Below, piece after piece: positions 12,620 through 22,406 of a DNA stretch of 64,000 nt; position 1 is the first letter of the stretch, and every line of letters starts with the position of its first letter. This DNA comes from Henricia sp. BOLD:AAB3569 (Eukaryota > Echinodermata > Asteroidea > Spinulosida > Echinasteridae), in NCBI GenBank assembly GCA_037783545.1, contig JBBELK010000068.1:372001-436000 (forward strand), written 5' to 3'. The notes under the pieces were generated by a model. It ran no database searches and was not told the DNA's origin. It was given only the letters and a program-made list of their open reading frames with translations. Position numbers and translations under genes: made by a program.

Positions 12620-13665
12620 AGCGCATTGTGTTTTTTATATTTAAAAATTGGCCAAGCCCTTTGCTTTAGGCAATGTACTTTATTTACATAATTGGATATG
12701 TTCGACACGCACGGCCAAGTTACAAATGTCAATGCAAAATCTGCGCACTTACTAAAAAAATAAAAATAATAATAACCACGTGACGGGCAGAATTCTGCCC
12801 GTCATGGCTGCCCTTTACCGATCCCTATATTTTCGCATTAAGCGAACCAATCTATAGGGATCGGAAACCAATCTAGACAGGTGGTTTACACCGGAGGAAG
12901 CCCCTAGCATGCCTAGAACCATGCTAGAACTAAGATGCAAAACGAACGACACGGGGTTTCGCTTTGAATTCTGGGAGCACAGGTCAAAGGTTGTTGCCGG
13001 GTGGTGCTTTATTATTGTCATTATTGTTCGACTCACGATGAAAAATGAAGCCGGCGCCACGCAAAAATAGTTGCCCTAAAGTGCCGCAATACTCTGTCTC
13101 TGTCAATGCCCACAGACATCTACTGATTAAGCAAAATGTATTTACAGCCCTATTCCCTCTTATTTTGTGTCATAAATCTGTGTTTGTCTTCGTACTCACG
13201 TCGCTATTCCAAACTGTCCGCCATTTTGTACTGCTCACGGTTACTAGGTGATGTAATTACACCGAGTATACACCACAGACCCGCTCGCGAGCTTGGGCAG
13301 TAGTGGCTGCCACCGGGACAGACTCGTGTATCACGTGATGGCTAAAAGAATGCTCCGGTGTAAGTTGGTGTTACCCGGTGTAAGCATCTCGAATGCCCCC
13401 TTTTTTTGTCCGGCGATTGTGCAACCCAGGCCTATGCTAAAGTGCGTGTACCATGTGTACCGTAGAGTAACAGACTGAGAGTACCCGGTACAGTCCAAAA
13501 CATATGGGATTAGGGAATTGGTAATTATATTTCAGCGTTCCAAACGGCAAGCTAAAATGCGCACTTTTCGATGCTATGCCGGTATGTCAGCCGGTCATGG
13601 GGCCGATTGATTGTGTGCTTGGTAATAGTAGCCTAGGCCCTAACTGAGGAAAAACAAATTGTATA

Positions 13666-13863
13666 CTCGAAAAATATAATTAGGCCGAAGTAACGACAAA
13701 GACATGCTAAAGCTTTTCGACTTGCAAAACGCAAGAATGGCGTGGGTGACGCTATCGATAATAATATGAGGCTAAAGGCGGGAATGACGTGTTTAGAATG
13801 CTGCACGAGTGCAAGTCAAAAAGCTTTAGCATGTCTTTGTCGTTAATTATATTTTCCGATTTT
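13666..13863. mobile_element. Palindromic element upstream of PHOSPHO2
   Basis: The arms are inverted copies: TAACGACAAAGACATGCTAA on the left and TTAGCATGTCTTTGTCGTTA on the right, continuing through AAAGCTTTT and the adjoining GTCGAA/TTGCA-like stretch. The outer AAAATATAATT/AATTATATTTT segments also pair, interrupted by a 9-bp insertion in the left arm. It ends about 140 bp before the PHOSPHO2 acceptor and may lie in its 5' UTR intron. Confidence 0.65.
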
Positions 13864-14033
13864 GCAGTAGGCCTACCAAACACTTATTTAAATTGCACAC
13901 CGGTACATGTACTGCTTATTAATCTAACATTGCTTGCTAGCCTGGTAGGTTGGAGCAGTAATAGAATTTAAACTTAACATTTAGACTTTCCTTTGATTTC
14001 AGCAATACATGTATGATTGTATCTTCCATAAGA

Positions 14034-14801
14034 ATGGCATCTTCTAAACTGCTCCTCATGTTTGACTTTGACAAAACTATCATCGACGACAATGTTGATA
14101 CGTGGATCAGAAAGCTCCTTCCCAATGGCAAAGTGCCACAAGACATCAAGAACGAGTACAAAAAACACGATAGCTGGACGCGGTACATGGAGGACATCTT
14201 CTGTCGTCTGCATCAGTTGGGCGTCGGAAAGACAGAAATGCTCGAGAGTGTCAGAGGAGTGCCATTCACACCGGGCATGCTGGATTTGTTAAAGTACCAA
14301 CATGCCGAGAGCTCTATTCACGCGATCATCATATCCGATGCAAACACCTTGTTTATTTGTCACATCATGCACGAGGCAGGGCTACAGGACGCTTACAAGG
14401 CGGTCTTTTCCAACCCCGCGGAATTTGACGCCGGGGGATGCGTTCGGATCAAACACCACCATCAGCACAAATGCCCAAGGTGTCCTGAAAATCTCTGCAA
14501 AGGAACGGCGCTGAAAGACTACCTGCTGAACTGTAAAACGGATGGGATTTCCTACGATAGGGTAGCGGTGATCGGAGATGGCTTCAACGATTTCTGCCCG
14601 TGTGTTGGACTCGGAGAGAAGGATCTAATTTTTCCAAGGAAGGGCTACAGACTGGTGGAGGAGATTGAGCAGTGTTTAGGAGGCGGCGCCGATGGAAGTG
14701 ATGTTTCGGGTTCTCATGGTCTCAACATTAAAGCGACTGTCGTACCTTGGGACAGTGCACATGAAATACAAAAACATTTAGAAGGGTTAATAGATTCGTA
14801 A
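14034..14801 (+). CDS. PHOSPHO2: PHOSPHO2-like HAD-family phosphatase, 255 aa
   Basis: A single coding exon. HAD motif I is FDFDKT (nucleophile D11, general acid D13), followed by the family's IIDDNVDTW. Motif II is the Ser in IIISDAN, and motif IV is GDGFND followed by FCP. The Cys-rich stretch CPRCPENLCK and the C-terminal VPWDSAHEIQKHLEGLI match the PHOSPHO1/PHOSPHO2 family (human PHOSPHO2 is 241 aa). Known chemistry: cytosolic Mg-dependent hydrolysis of small phosphomonoesters, with PHOSPHO2 acting on pyridoxal 5'-phosphate in vitro and PHOSPHO1 on phosphoethanolamine and phosphocholine. An in-frame ATG at 14013 would add MIVSSIR. I chose 14034 because its context (AGAATGGC) is better and it fits the family N-terminus. 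An AG acceptor ends at 14002. The gene is head-to-head with CFAP210, the same neighbour as in vertebrates. Confidence 0.92.
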   Translation: MASSKLLLMFDFDKTIIDDNVDTWIRKLLPNGKVPQDIKNEYKKHDSWTRYMEDIFCRLHQLGVGKTEMLESVRGVPFTPGMLDLLKYQHAESSIHAIIISDANTLFICHIMHEAGLQDAYKAVFSNPAEFDAGGCVRIKHHHQHKCPRCPENLCKGTALKDYLLNCKTDGISYDRVAVIGDGFNDFCPCVGLGEKDLIFPRKGYRLVEEIEQCLGGGADGSDVSGSHGLNIKATVVPWDSAHEIQKHLEGLIDS

Positions 14802-14829
14802 AAAAACTTAGTGCACCTCGAAATTGACC

Positions 14830-15340
14830 TCAGAGTATTGAATTAAAAATGTCACTCACCCTTTAGGCCTGTTCCCACTAGAACGTCAAACCCTCACCCC
14901 GGGGCTGCCCCGGGGTGACTCCTCCCCTGAGTTCAACCCCACGCCCCAAGGCGACTGCATCCCGGAGATATGCACCTCATCCCTCACTTGAACAAGTGAG
15001 AACTCGCCCCTGCCCTTTTCCCACTACCATTCTGACCCCGGGGAACGTGTCTCGCCCCGGGGCCAAATTTTTCAACCCTGGTGGTCCCGAGCAGGGTTGA
15101 ATTCACCCCGGGAAATGAGCAATCTCGGGGGTGAGACTTGCAAGTGGGAATCGGGGCTTACTGAGATTTTGTCTAGTGGGAAAAGGCCTTTTGTGCGTTG
15201 CCATGGTTACTGGGTCTACGCTAAAACCATTGAACTGTTTCCCTGAGCTTTAGCAATGAAGGTTTGAGATTACCAGCGAATGTTTAGACCCAATTATCAT
15301 GGCAGCTGACGTCACACTTAAGTAGTCTGTTGCGCATTTC
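14830..15340. mobile_element. Degenerate Tc1/mariner-like MITE copy (host of the nested GC-rich MITE)
   Basis: Outside the nested insertion, the sequence matches the intact copy at 55204-55366. Shared blocks are GTTGCCATGGTTACTGGGTC, GTTTAGACCCAATTATCATG and the end GACGTCACACTTAAGTAGTC. Its left terminus is eroded. It shows that the two insertions have an order in time. Confidence 0.6.
14865..15189. mobile_element. GC-rich MITE nested in another MITE, 3-bp TTT duplication
   Basis: The ends are AGGCCTGTTCCCACTAGA and TCTAGTGGGAAAAGGCCT (inverted, with small indels), flanked by TTT on both sides. The interior is rich in CCCCGGGG blocks. The sequence on either side (GTCACTCACCC before, GTGCGTTGCCATGG after) rejoins into the element found intact at 55204-55366, so this MITE inserted into an older copy of that one. 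It lies just downstream of the PHOSPHO2 stop, probably within the 3' UTR. Confidence 0.75.
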
Positions 15341-15431
15341 CAGTTCTCTACATGCTTCGTTGTCCAACTGGTACTTCGACCCTTTTTAAAATGATCTTTG
15401 GAAGCTGTCTACCGCATGCTTCACAAACTGC

Positions 15432-15547
15432 CTGGGGCGCGTTCAATAGCACAATACGTATGCCGGTACTGGGTATTTTCCTATACCTTCACTGTTGAAG
15501 GTATTGTCGGTATGCATACGTATTGCACTATTGAACGCGCCCCAGGA
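15432..15547. mobile_element. Near-perfect palindromic MITE (CTGGGGCGCGTTCAATAG ends)
   Basis: The ends CTGGGGCGCGTTCAATAG and CTATTGAACGCGCCCCAG are exact inverses. Pairing continues inward through CACAATACGTATGCC / GGTATGCATACGTATTG and TACCTTCA/TGAAGGTA. About 115 bp in all, able to form one long hairpin; non-coding. Confidence 0.75.
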
Positions 15548-15628
15548 GTTGCTAGGTGAGCTGAAAATTGAAATGGAGCAATTGTATTGCAGCCACATTA
15601 AAACTGGTAATGAATTTTACAGAAATTT

Positions 15629-15975
15629 CATACGAAATAATTTCACAGGATGATTACTGCCATTACCATCTTGATAACAAGTAAGCTTAAAGATTTTTTA
15701 ATAATTTTTTTGAAGGGTAATTACCAAACAAGTAGACTACCTACATCACTTGCAGTTGAGGACAAGAAAAACCAGACTAAAAGTGTTGAGAGCAATGGTA
15801 ACAAACACCACATGAATTTATTTCCGTACTTCATGTTGAAAATTGACAACCGAAGGTGGTTTTCTAAAAATGTTTACCATTCACTTGTACACAAAATCCA
15901 TATAGATTTTCAAGGTTTTCTGAAGCATTTATGTAGCTAAAATTTCTTCAGGCTAATTTACCAACATTCTTCCTT
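15629..15975 (-). mobile_element. Fused fragments of TTTAAAG-ended MITE families (reverse orientation)
   Basis: 15629-15748 is the left half of the element intact at 7092-7456, in reverse (shared GATGATTACTGCCATTACCA and ending ACCAAACAAGTAGACTACCT). 15749-15975 is a reverse fragment of the family seen at 6791-7072 (shared TGTTGAGAGCAATGGTAACA). Both are non-coding and truncated. Confidence 0.6.
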
Positions 15976-16597
15976 AGATATGTTACACTCTTATTCGACG
16001 AATTTGTAAAATGTTTTATCTTGCATATATGATACATAGGGCTTTTAAGACGAAGTATTGATCACGTTCAAATGACGTCACTTCCTACAAATCGCCACGT
16101 GCATCAGAATTTTGAGCGTATTTGTTTGTGACGCGCATTGGCTGCGCAGTATTTCGAACAAATTTATAGCAACATGCACGTGTGTTTGGAACATGTTACT
16201 TGATAGCGTTTAATACGCAGTAGCATTTTTTCCTACGAAGATGGCGTCTGTGAAGTGTGAACGTGATAAATTCAGACATAAATAGTAGGTTGGTTGAACA
16301 GAGTGGGGTGGGGTTGATTACAGCCCAAGCTCGAACATAAATAAAACGCAAACAACTCAGCAAGATGTAAAAGAACAAATCAAATATATTTTTTCCATTT
16401 TCAAAAGAAAAATGAATGCAACAACTGTATGCATTTACAACTTACTGTAAAATGTCTCACCAACAGACGTTATGAATAAAAGAAAAATATGCAGTTTGCT
16501 TAGGACAAGAAATTTACAATTTTTTTCAAAAATGTTGCTTTGAATGAACTCAAACTTGTATTCATTTGTGAGGAAGTTAAATAGTAAAATGTTGTTA

Positions 16598-17178
16598 ATA
16601 GTCTGGGAATGTTGCTGAAACCTGGGAACTAAATCCTTGCCAAATCATTTCTTCACCAATGTGTTAGTGAAGGTGTCTACTAACAGTTGAAATTCAATTC
16701 CCTGAGGAAACCACGTGACGGCTTCTAAAAGTTTGACCTTAAAAATGCAGTGTTGACAAAGCGCCCATTTGTTTTGAATCGTGTGCGCCTAAGCAGACGA
16801 CTGTTTTGCGTTTCATCTGGCGCAAATGCGGGCAGAGCTGTGATTGTTAAAATAGTTTTATTGTAACGCAGCCAAGGTTTTCCTACTCAAATTACATGTA
16901 CATGTATGTGACACTATTTTTGCAATCCCATGGCCGGAGAACTACACACAGGATCTAATCACGGCCGTCTGACCCAGCGTATATGCTATTCAAAACAAAT
17001 GGGCACTTTGCCAACGGCTGTTGTCTGTACTGCATTTTTAAGAAAATGTCCCGGGCTTTCCTAGTGGAATTGAATTTCAACTTTTTAAGGGGTGTTAGTA
17101 GACACCTTCAGTAACAAATCGGTGAACAAATTATTTGTAAGGAATAGTTTCAAAATGTCATATAATTTTCCCCGGACT
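16598..17178. mobile_element. Foldback element, small relative of the 3.2-kb foldback in PMS1 intron 4
   Basis: Inverted arms run from TAGTCTGGGAATGTTG at the left to CCCCGGACTATA at the right. Arm blocks include AAGGTGTCTACTAACA and its inverse TGTTAGTAGACACCTT, and GTTGAAATTCAATT with its inverse. The same blocks (GGGAACTAAATCCTT, ATTTCTTCACCAA, AAGTTGAAATTCAA) make up the arm ends of the element at 35480-38694. The centre (ACAAAGCGCCCATTTGTTTT region) is also palindromic. The ends abut TA. Confidence 0.72.
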
Positions 17179-17183
17179 ATAAA

Positions 17184-17284
17184 CAGGGATGTGATTGTTC
17201 CGGTTTTTTCCGGAACTTTCTTTTGTCTCATTGGTTTGTGACAAAGATTATTCCGGAAAAAAACCGGAACAAATCACATCTCTG
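17184..17284. mobile_element. 100-bp palindromic MITE (CAGGGATGTGATTGTTCCGG ends)
   Basis: CAGGGATGTGATTGTTCCGG and CCGGAACAAATCACATCTCTG are inverted copies around a short centre. The ends resemble hAT-type termini, but no clear 8-bp flanking duplication was found. Non-coding. Confidence 0.65.
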
Positions 17285-17613
17285 TATGAAGCCTCAACTG
17301 TTCTATCACAGAATATCTGTTACAGACACCGGCAATAAAGGTCTTAACACACTACTAAACAAATTGCTAAAAATCACCTACAATTGTTTTTTAATTTTTT
17401 CTACATCTGAACACTGAAAGTTATGCAAGATGTTGTAATCTGTTTTCTTATATAAAGGATCAAGAAACATAAATTGTTTGTCTGGAAGATTCTTACCTAT
17501 TACTTTTACATGCAATAAAATTATATATGAAAATACAGCAATTCTTGTCAAATTTGGAATAGTATAGATATGTTAACTAGGGACTCCTTCCCTGTACATG
17601 TGTATGTTTTGTG

Positions 17614-17910
17614 GGGTACCGTGGTTTGGGTCACCGACTCGCATCACTCGGGTGAAAACTTGGGGTGGCGATTCGATACCCGGCCATTGTACCTGTGCCC
17701 TTAAGCAAGGCACTTAATAACACGTTGACTGCAGAGTGGGAATGCCCTGTGAAACTATGCTTGGCAGTCAACATGTTAAAAACACTTGCTCCAGTTTGTT
17801 GTGTAACGCACTTAAAAGATCCCACAGCACTCTTTTGTAAAGAGTACTTGGATTCTCATGGCGCCACCCACCTAGCTATGTATCTCGATGTTGCAGCTTG
17901 TTCAAAGTGA
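17614..17910 (+). mobile_element. SINE, tRNA-derived head, family A
   Basis: The head carries GGGTACCGTGGTTTGGGTCA and a B-box-like GGCGATTCGATACC. The body contains CCCTTAAGCAAGGCACTTAA, a block shared with the reverse copy at 28005-28176. The interior includes a small palindrome (GTTGACTGC...GCAGTCAAC) that may be a later insertion. A tRNA-like promoter with no intact tRNA fold fits a pol III retroposon. Confidence 0.65.
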
Positions 17911-18161
17911 CAACAAAATGTATTGGTTTAGCAGCAACACAAAACATACAGTTCAAGCCCGAGAAGCACCTAGTTTCATCCAAAAGTTGGAAAGGGGCTA
18001 AAAATAATGTTTATAATTACCCATACGTACCAAATCTTTGGTTATTAAGAAAGCCAATCTCGGACACCCCTGGTGTACTTCCCAGAGTTAAGAATTTTAG
18101 TTTGTCAAAAAATTGAATTAAAAAAATTGTAGTAAGAATTGGCATTCTGCGCATTTTTATA

Positions 18162-18384
18162 CACTACTCACAATAAGTTAGGCATATTGGTATGTTAATT
18201 TTGGGAAAAAAAAATTTTCTTCAAATGACTGTTTTGACCTTTTTCTGTGACAAGGTGTGTCTGTCATGCAGATACAATTGTCTAATCATTCAAGCAGAAA
18301 ACATACCCTTAAAATATCTGCGTACACCCATGGAGGTAGCTCCATGGTACACCCCACAATATCCCTGACTTTTTGTGAGTAGTG
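18162..18384. mobile_element. Tc1/mariner-like MITE
   Basis: The ends CACTACTCACAATAAGT and GACTTTTTGTGAGTAGTG are inverted copies with one indel, flanked by TA on each side (18160-18161 and 18385-18386). Length is 223 bp, non-coding. Confidence 0.75.
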
Positions 18385-18519
18385 TATTTTCATTTTTCGT
18401 ACAGTACTTATAGTAACAGTACCTGAAAAGAACCAACTGACATTTCTGTACATAGCTACCGCATGCAGAACTGACCACATTATATACACGCACTAAAAAT
18501 ATATGTGTACATGAATGCA

Positions 18520-18790
18520 GTCAAGTCGACCGAATACAAACTCGACTCGGACCAACTCGACCGAGAAACAAACCTATCGTCAACCAACTCGACCATACAA
18601 TGCAAAACAGGAGAAGCCGTGTCGCGTCGCTGGATTCGGCCAGTGAATGTCGGCTCGCTCGCACACTGAACATGACACGCGCGCGGCCGGCCGTGGGTTT
18701 GTCGGCATGTCTTTGCCGGCGCCCGGGTTGGTTCGGTACGCGGTCAAGTTGGTACGAGTCGAGTTGGTAAACGGTCGAGTTGACCTGACT
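18520..18790. repeat. Foldback rich in GGTCGAGTTGG motifs
   Basis: The left part carries CTCGACTCGG, CCAACTCGACC and related copies. The right part carries the inverse GTCGAGTTGGTAAACGGTCG. The ends (GTCAAGTCGACC and its inverse near GGTCGAGTTGACC) pair. The same 11-bp motif is clustered at 27385-27530 and, more weakly, at 835-955. Confidence 0.55.
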
Positions 18791-18888
18791 ATTACTATAT
18801 TGGACTTGTTACTGCACTGCAGAATTTACAAAAAAATATATATACTGCAGAGACAAATCTCACAATTTCACCTCCCTATGGGTACTAT

Positions 18889-19139
18889 TAAGCCCCTGTC
18901 ACATACGATATGTAGCAGGACGTGATTACGCCGGTTCCACGAAAGAAAATAGGGCCAAATCGTGAGACTGTCCTACGATATTCGGGTGTCCTGCGACAAA
19001 AAAAAAGGATCGTGAGCTTTTTGTCCAGACCAAAATCAAATTGTTATAGCATAATCGTACGACTGTCCTACGACATGCGATTATCGTACGATTTTAGGGT
19101 CTTCCAAGGCCCTCAAAATCGTATGTGACAGGGGCTTTT
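18889..19139. mobile_element. MITE with GCCCCTGTCACATACGAT ends
   Basis: GCCCCTGTCACATACGAT and ATCGTATGTGACAGGGGC are exact inverted repeats. The interior carries repeated TCCTACGA/TCGTACGA words. Non-coding. Confidence 0.78.
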
Positions 19140-19239
19140 AAAGTACATGCACATGTATTGCAGAAAGTTAATATGGTAACTTATTAAGCCTCAATAGTCG
19201 CAGAGCAAGGACGTAGGTTAATGTGTGTACAACAGCATA

Positions 19240-19382
19240 AATCTGGCCTCCCACTGTGCGATATTTGCCACGAATTTCCTACGATTTTGTACGATTGTGT
19301 ATACAGTCTATACACAATCGTACCAAATCGTAGCTTATCGTACCCAATTCGTGGCCAAAATCGCACAGTGGGAGGCCCGCTT
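19240..19382. mobile_element. Palindromic MITE (GGCCTCCCACTGTGCGAT ends)
   Basis: GGCCTCCCACTGTGCGAT and ATCGCACAGTGGGAGGCC are inverses. The palindrome continues through TGGCCACGAATT-like and TACGATTTTGTACGATTGTG stretches to the centre (TATACAGTCTATA). It lies 100 bp from the previous MITE and shares TACGA-rich words with it. Confidence 0.75.
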
Positions 19383-19847
19383 TAGACGAATCTTCATCCA
19401 TATTTTTACGAGTTACACAAATGATACAGACAGCCGAAGTGTGACGTGGGTTGCCATGGTAATTGGCTCCATTAAAAAGTGCCATTGCAAAAGCACAGGG
19501 ACACGGTTCAGTGATTTTTAGTGTAGAGCCATTGCCTAGGCAACTAACAAAATATGAAGTATTCACTTCGGCAGTCTATTTGAATCAGGATCCAAACGTT
19601 AGCCTCTAGACTAAGCCAGTTGGGAAAAATTTAAAATTGCTGTATTTTTTGTACTATTCCTGGGGGTACCAATCTAATTTTTGTGACAAACGTCTTCACA
19701 AAAGTCATTTAAGTCAATGAGTATCAACTTCATTAAAACCTAGACAAATGTCATGCATTCAGCTAACATGGCTAACAAAATAAAGGAGGTTTAAGATAAT
19801 GTAGCCTTTGATACTTAATTCTAAACATTACAAACTAATTAGGGAAT

Positions 19848-19993
19848 ACAAGTGGGTTTGGCCAGTCTTGAGCATACGTATAAAACCGGCTAGGGGCCTG
19901 GACGAGTAATAATAGCCCGAGCTGCAGGCAAGGCCTTTAGCCGGTTTTAAACGGATTGATTAAGACTGGCCAAACCCACTTTTACTCCCATTC
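19848..19993. repeat. Imperfect palindrome
   Basis: AGTGGGTTTGGCCAGTCTTG pairs with AGACTGGCCAAACCCACTTT, and TAAAACCGGCTA pairs with TAGCCGGTTTTA. Probably a MITE, but the ends are unclear because TAAGACTGGCC recurs to about 20210. Confidence 0.55.
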
Positions 19994-20605
19994 ATAAATA
20001 CCTTTTTTGTAAATCGGTAAAACTCACCAAAATACTTTTGCATTGTACTGTCATTGTAATGCCATTTGTTCGTGCGCACGTTACGCGTATTGTAAGCATT
20101 TTGCTTTTAGGCGCGTGTTCCATAAGCGCTGAATAGGGCGCAGGCGCGTGCCAGGCTAAATAGTGTTTAAGACTGGCCGGTCTTTATCGTCCGTTTAAGA
20201 CTGGCCACGTGACGTGCTCTCAGCCAATAGGGATGCGTAAACTGTCTAAGGTATTTATGAATGGATGTTAAAATTATGGTTTTAATCTTCACGTATTGTA
20301 TAATTTTTGTTCAGGTTATATACATCCCTTCATAGAAGGTAATAGTTACCCATAATAATAACGGTTTCAGAAAATGCATTGTACCAATTTCAACATGCAC
20401 AGAAACTCATCTGAAAAATCACCAAAAAGGAAAACAAATGATTTTAAAAATGCATACTTTCAGAATAATTAACTTTCAGTTAATGTTTTAGCATTCTATT
20501 GACATTTGAACATTTGTAATAGTTTTTGCCAGAAATGGAGCAGAGAATTTGTTGGGAATTAGTTTTAAAAAACATTAAAAACCGTTTACAAATTCTGTTA
20601 AACGG

Positions 20606-20993
20606 TTAAAGGGGGAATTAGAGTTTGTAGTGTCTGAAAACTGGGCCTCGCCAAAAGTCACGATTTATTTGAACCAATCGATAGTCTATGAAAAAAAATA
20701 CAATCCTCCAACTAGCTTTTTCGATCCACCACATTATGATTTTGAAGTATTTTCCCAATGAAAAGTAACGGGTCGGCGGGCAATTTATATGCAAATAGCA
20801 GTAACCAGGGCATAGCTATATGCACGTGATACGTCTGGACGTGTGGATAAATGCGCAAAATCTGTTCCAGGCCGTTTTCGAAACAGGGGTGGAATTTTTT
20901 ATTCGGAATTTGTCTCTCTGGTAACCGAGGATCAATACAATACCTTTTTATTCTCGTGAAAAGCGGAGAAATAAACTCTGATTCCCCCTTTAA
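20606..20993. mobile_element. TTAA-flanked MITE (AAAGGGGGAATTAGAGTTT ends)
   Basis: TTAAAGGGGGAATTAGAGTT at the left and AACTCTGATTCCCCCTTTAA at the right are inverted copies ending in TTAA, the target of piggyBac-type transposases. Length is 388 bp, non-coding. Confidence 0.7.
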
Positions 20994-21065
20994 ATGAAGC
21001 ACACTTATAAAGACTTCAGACTACCATGTTAGAAGTTCAGCAACGAAATGATATCAATAACTGTA

Positions 21066-21763
21066 CAGGGTGTTTTTAAAAAACGGAAACCGAGATTAAA
21101 TTGTTAATTTCGTGGAGATGGCTAAATATTTTGAAAATTGGCAACCACCATTTTTAGCTAATGACGTCCTCTTTCTTATGACACCACGAAATCCAATTTA
21201 CAGTCACACATGACTGAGCACGGAGCAGTGTAATCAGCCATGTCAGAACTGGTCTTGCACCAAGAAGATGTTTTCATAATGAACCATGTCTGCCCAGTGC
21301 AGGGCTTTTGTTGGGCCTCCAAATTATGCAATCCTCAGCCTGTTATTTCATTGCACACTCCTTAAAAGTCGAAGGACACTGGCGTTAGGTCGAGACAGGG
21401 AAAGCCACCCAAAATGTGTAATCATTGAGAATAATTTTGGTTGAGGACACACTGGTCTTTCTTCTTTTTTTTAGGTATGAACATTGTCGGAATTAGGCTG
21501 CGGTGAATCTGGTGCAAGACCAGTTCTGACATGGTTGATTACACTGCTCCGTGCTCAGTCATGTGTGACCGTAAATTGGATTTCATGGTATTGGATTTCA
21601 TGGCTGCGTACACCTGCCCTTTCATTTTCAGGGGTGGCCCCTTAGATGTAAGAAACGATGCCAACTCCCTGAACTTTTTCCAACCGCTTCTAATCCTGGC
21701 AGTCACCGCTGACTCCACACCACCATCTTGGAGACACGGTTTCCTTTTTTTAAAAACACCTTG
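21066..21763. mobile_element. Mariner-like foldback element carrying a LINE fragment
   Basis: The ends CAGGGTGTTTTTAAAAAACG and GGTTTCCTTTTTTTAAAAAC plus ACCTTG are inverted copies, flanked by TA (21064-21065 and 21764-21765). An internal inverted repeat pairs GACTGAGCACGGAGCAGTGT (about 21211) with ACACTGCTCCGTGCTCAGTC (about 21540). The right part includes the LINE-derived stretch annotated separately. No transposase frame was seen. Confidence 0.72.
21599..21722 (-). pseudogene. LINE reverse-transcriptase C-terminal fragment
   Basis: The minus strand reads as 41 uninterrupted codons. They include VTARIRSGWKKFREL and FLTSKGPPLKMKGQVYAA, the typical stretch just after the reverse-transcriptase domain of animal LINEs (often continuing as a CVRSVMLYGSETW-like motif). 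It stops abruptly at MKS and is embedded in the mariner-like element. A dead fragment with no 5' part of the LINE nearby. Confidence 0.7.
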
Positions 21764-21944
21764 TACTTAAAATAGAAGCAGTTAGTATTGGGTTGTATCA
21801 ACAGAGGTTTTATATGGATACATTTCTTACTACGGGTAATCGGCCACCTGTACAACCTATTTATACTGTATATGTACATTTGTTGTGTGTTAATGTTTTC
21901 ATTATGCCGCTGGGTCAGTTGGGGGCCTCGAGGGTGGTGTGTAA

Positions 21945-22165
21945 TAGGCTTGGGCGACTCCAGCATTTCTGGAATCGACTCCGTTTCCAAAGAAAATCGC
22001 GATTTCATTTGGAATCGATTCCATTTTATACAGGAAAACATACATGTACCGAGCGTGAGTAAGTGCGTGTACATTGACAGTAATATTGTGAAGACGACGA
22101 GCCAATTATTGGCCCGAACGGCACTAAACAGCCTGTGTTCCAGAGATTTGGTGCACAATATTGAA
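21945..22165. mobile_element. hAT-like element, left portion of the TAGGCTTGGGCGA family
   Basis: It begins TAGGCTTGGGCGACTCCAGC and continues with CGATTCCATTTT, GTGTACATTGACAGTA, CCAATTATTGGC and CGGCACTAAAC, matching the copy at 24158-24561 and the one interrupted at 49566-50512. The right end was not recognised; the next MITE begins at 22178. Confidence 0.55.
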
Positions 22166-22177
22166 AATATTGAGTCT

Positions 22178-22406
22178 TAAGCCAGCCGTACACCTTGCAT
22201 TCCGACTCCGTTGCGATTGCACAGACACGCCAAAATTTGAGCATTTCTGCTCGAAATTCTGCGATTGCATTGTGACAGACACGTACACAAAATCATGACC
22301 ACATCGCCATCGAAACGCATCGCAAAACCTGTGATGCGACTGCACAACATGCACTATCGTGATCGGATAACGGACGAAACGCAAGGTGTACGGCCGGCTT
22401 TAGTCT
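22178..22406. mobile_element. MITE with TAAGCCAGCCGTACACCTTGC ends
   Basis: AGCCAGCCGTACACCTTGC and GCAAGGTGTACGGCCGGCT are inverted repeats at the two ends. The interior carries GCGATTGCA words. About 229 bp, non-coding. Confidence 0.72.

Larger units (their letters stand above)
11439..14033. promoter_or_regulatory. Divergent intergenic region between CFAP210 and PHOSPHO2
   Basis: About 2.6 kb separate the two divergent start codons. The CFAP210-proximal 200 bp is locally rich in CpG (around 11530-11620) and contains GTTGCTAGG at about 11585, which resembles half of an RFX X-box, a motif common in ciliary gene promoters. The right half of the X-box is not evident. The region also holds three palindromic MITEs, annotated separately. 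A 3' splice site (TTTGATTTCAG, ending at 14002) lies 31 bp before the PHOSPHO2 start, so PHOSPHO2 should have at least one upstream non-coding exon here that I could not place. Confidence 0.45.

Noticed and set aside
12782-12806. ACGGGCAGAATTCTGCCCGT as an operator or restriction-type site
   Set aside because: A 20-bp palindrome by itself in animal intergenic DNA; no partner site or factor to support a function.
14062-14514. Alternative frames in the PHOSPHO2 exon
   Set aside because: Shadows; only the 14034-14801 frame contains the HAD motifs.
15432-15547. microRNA precursor
   Set aside because: It is a near-perfect palindrome with MITE-like ends. Animal pre-miRNAs are shorter and less perfect; no expression evidence.
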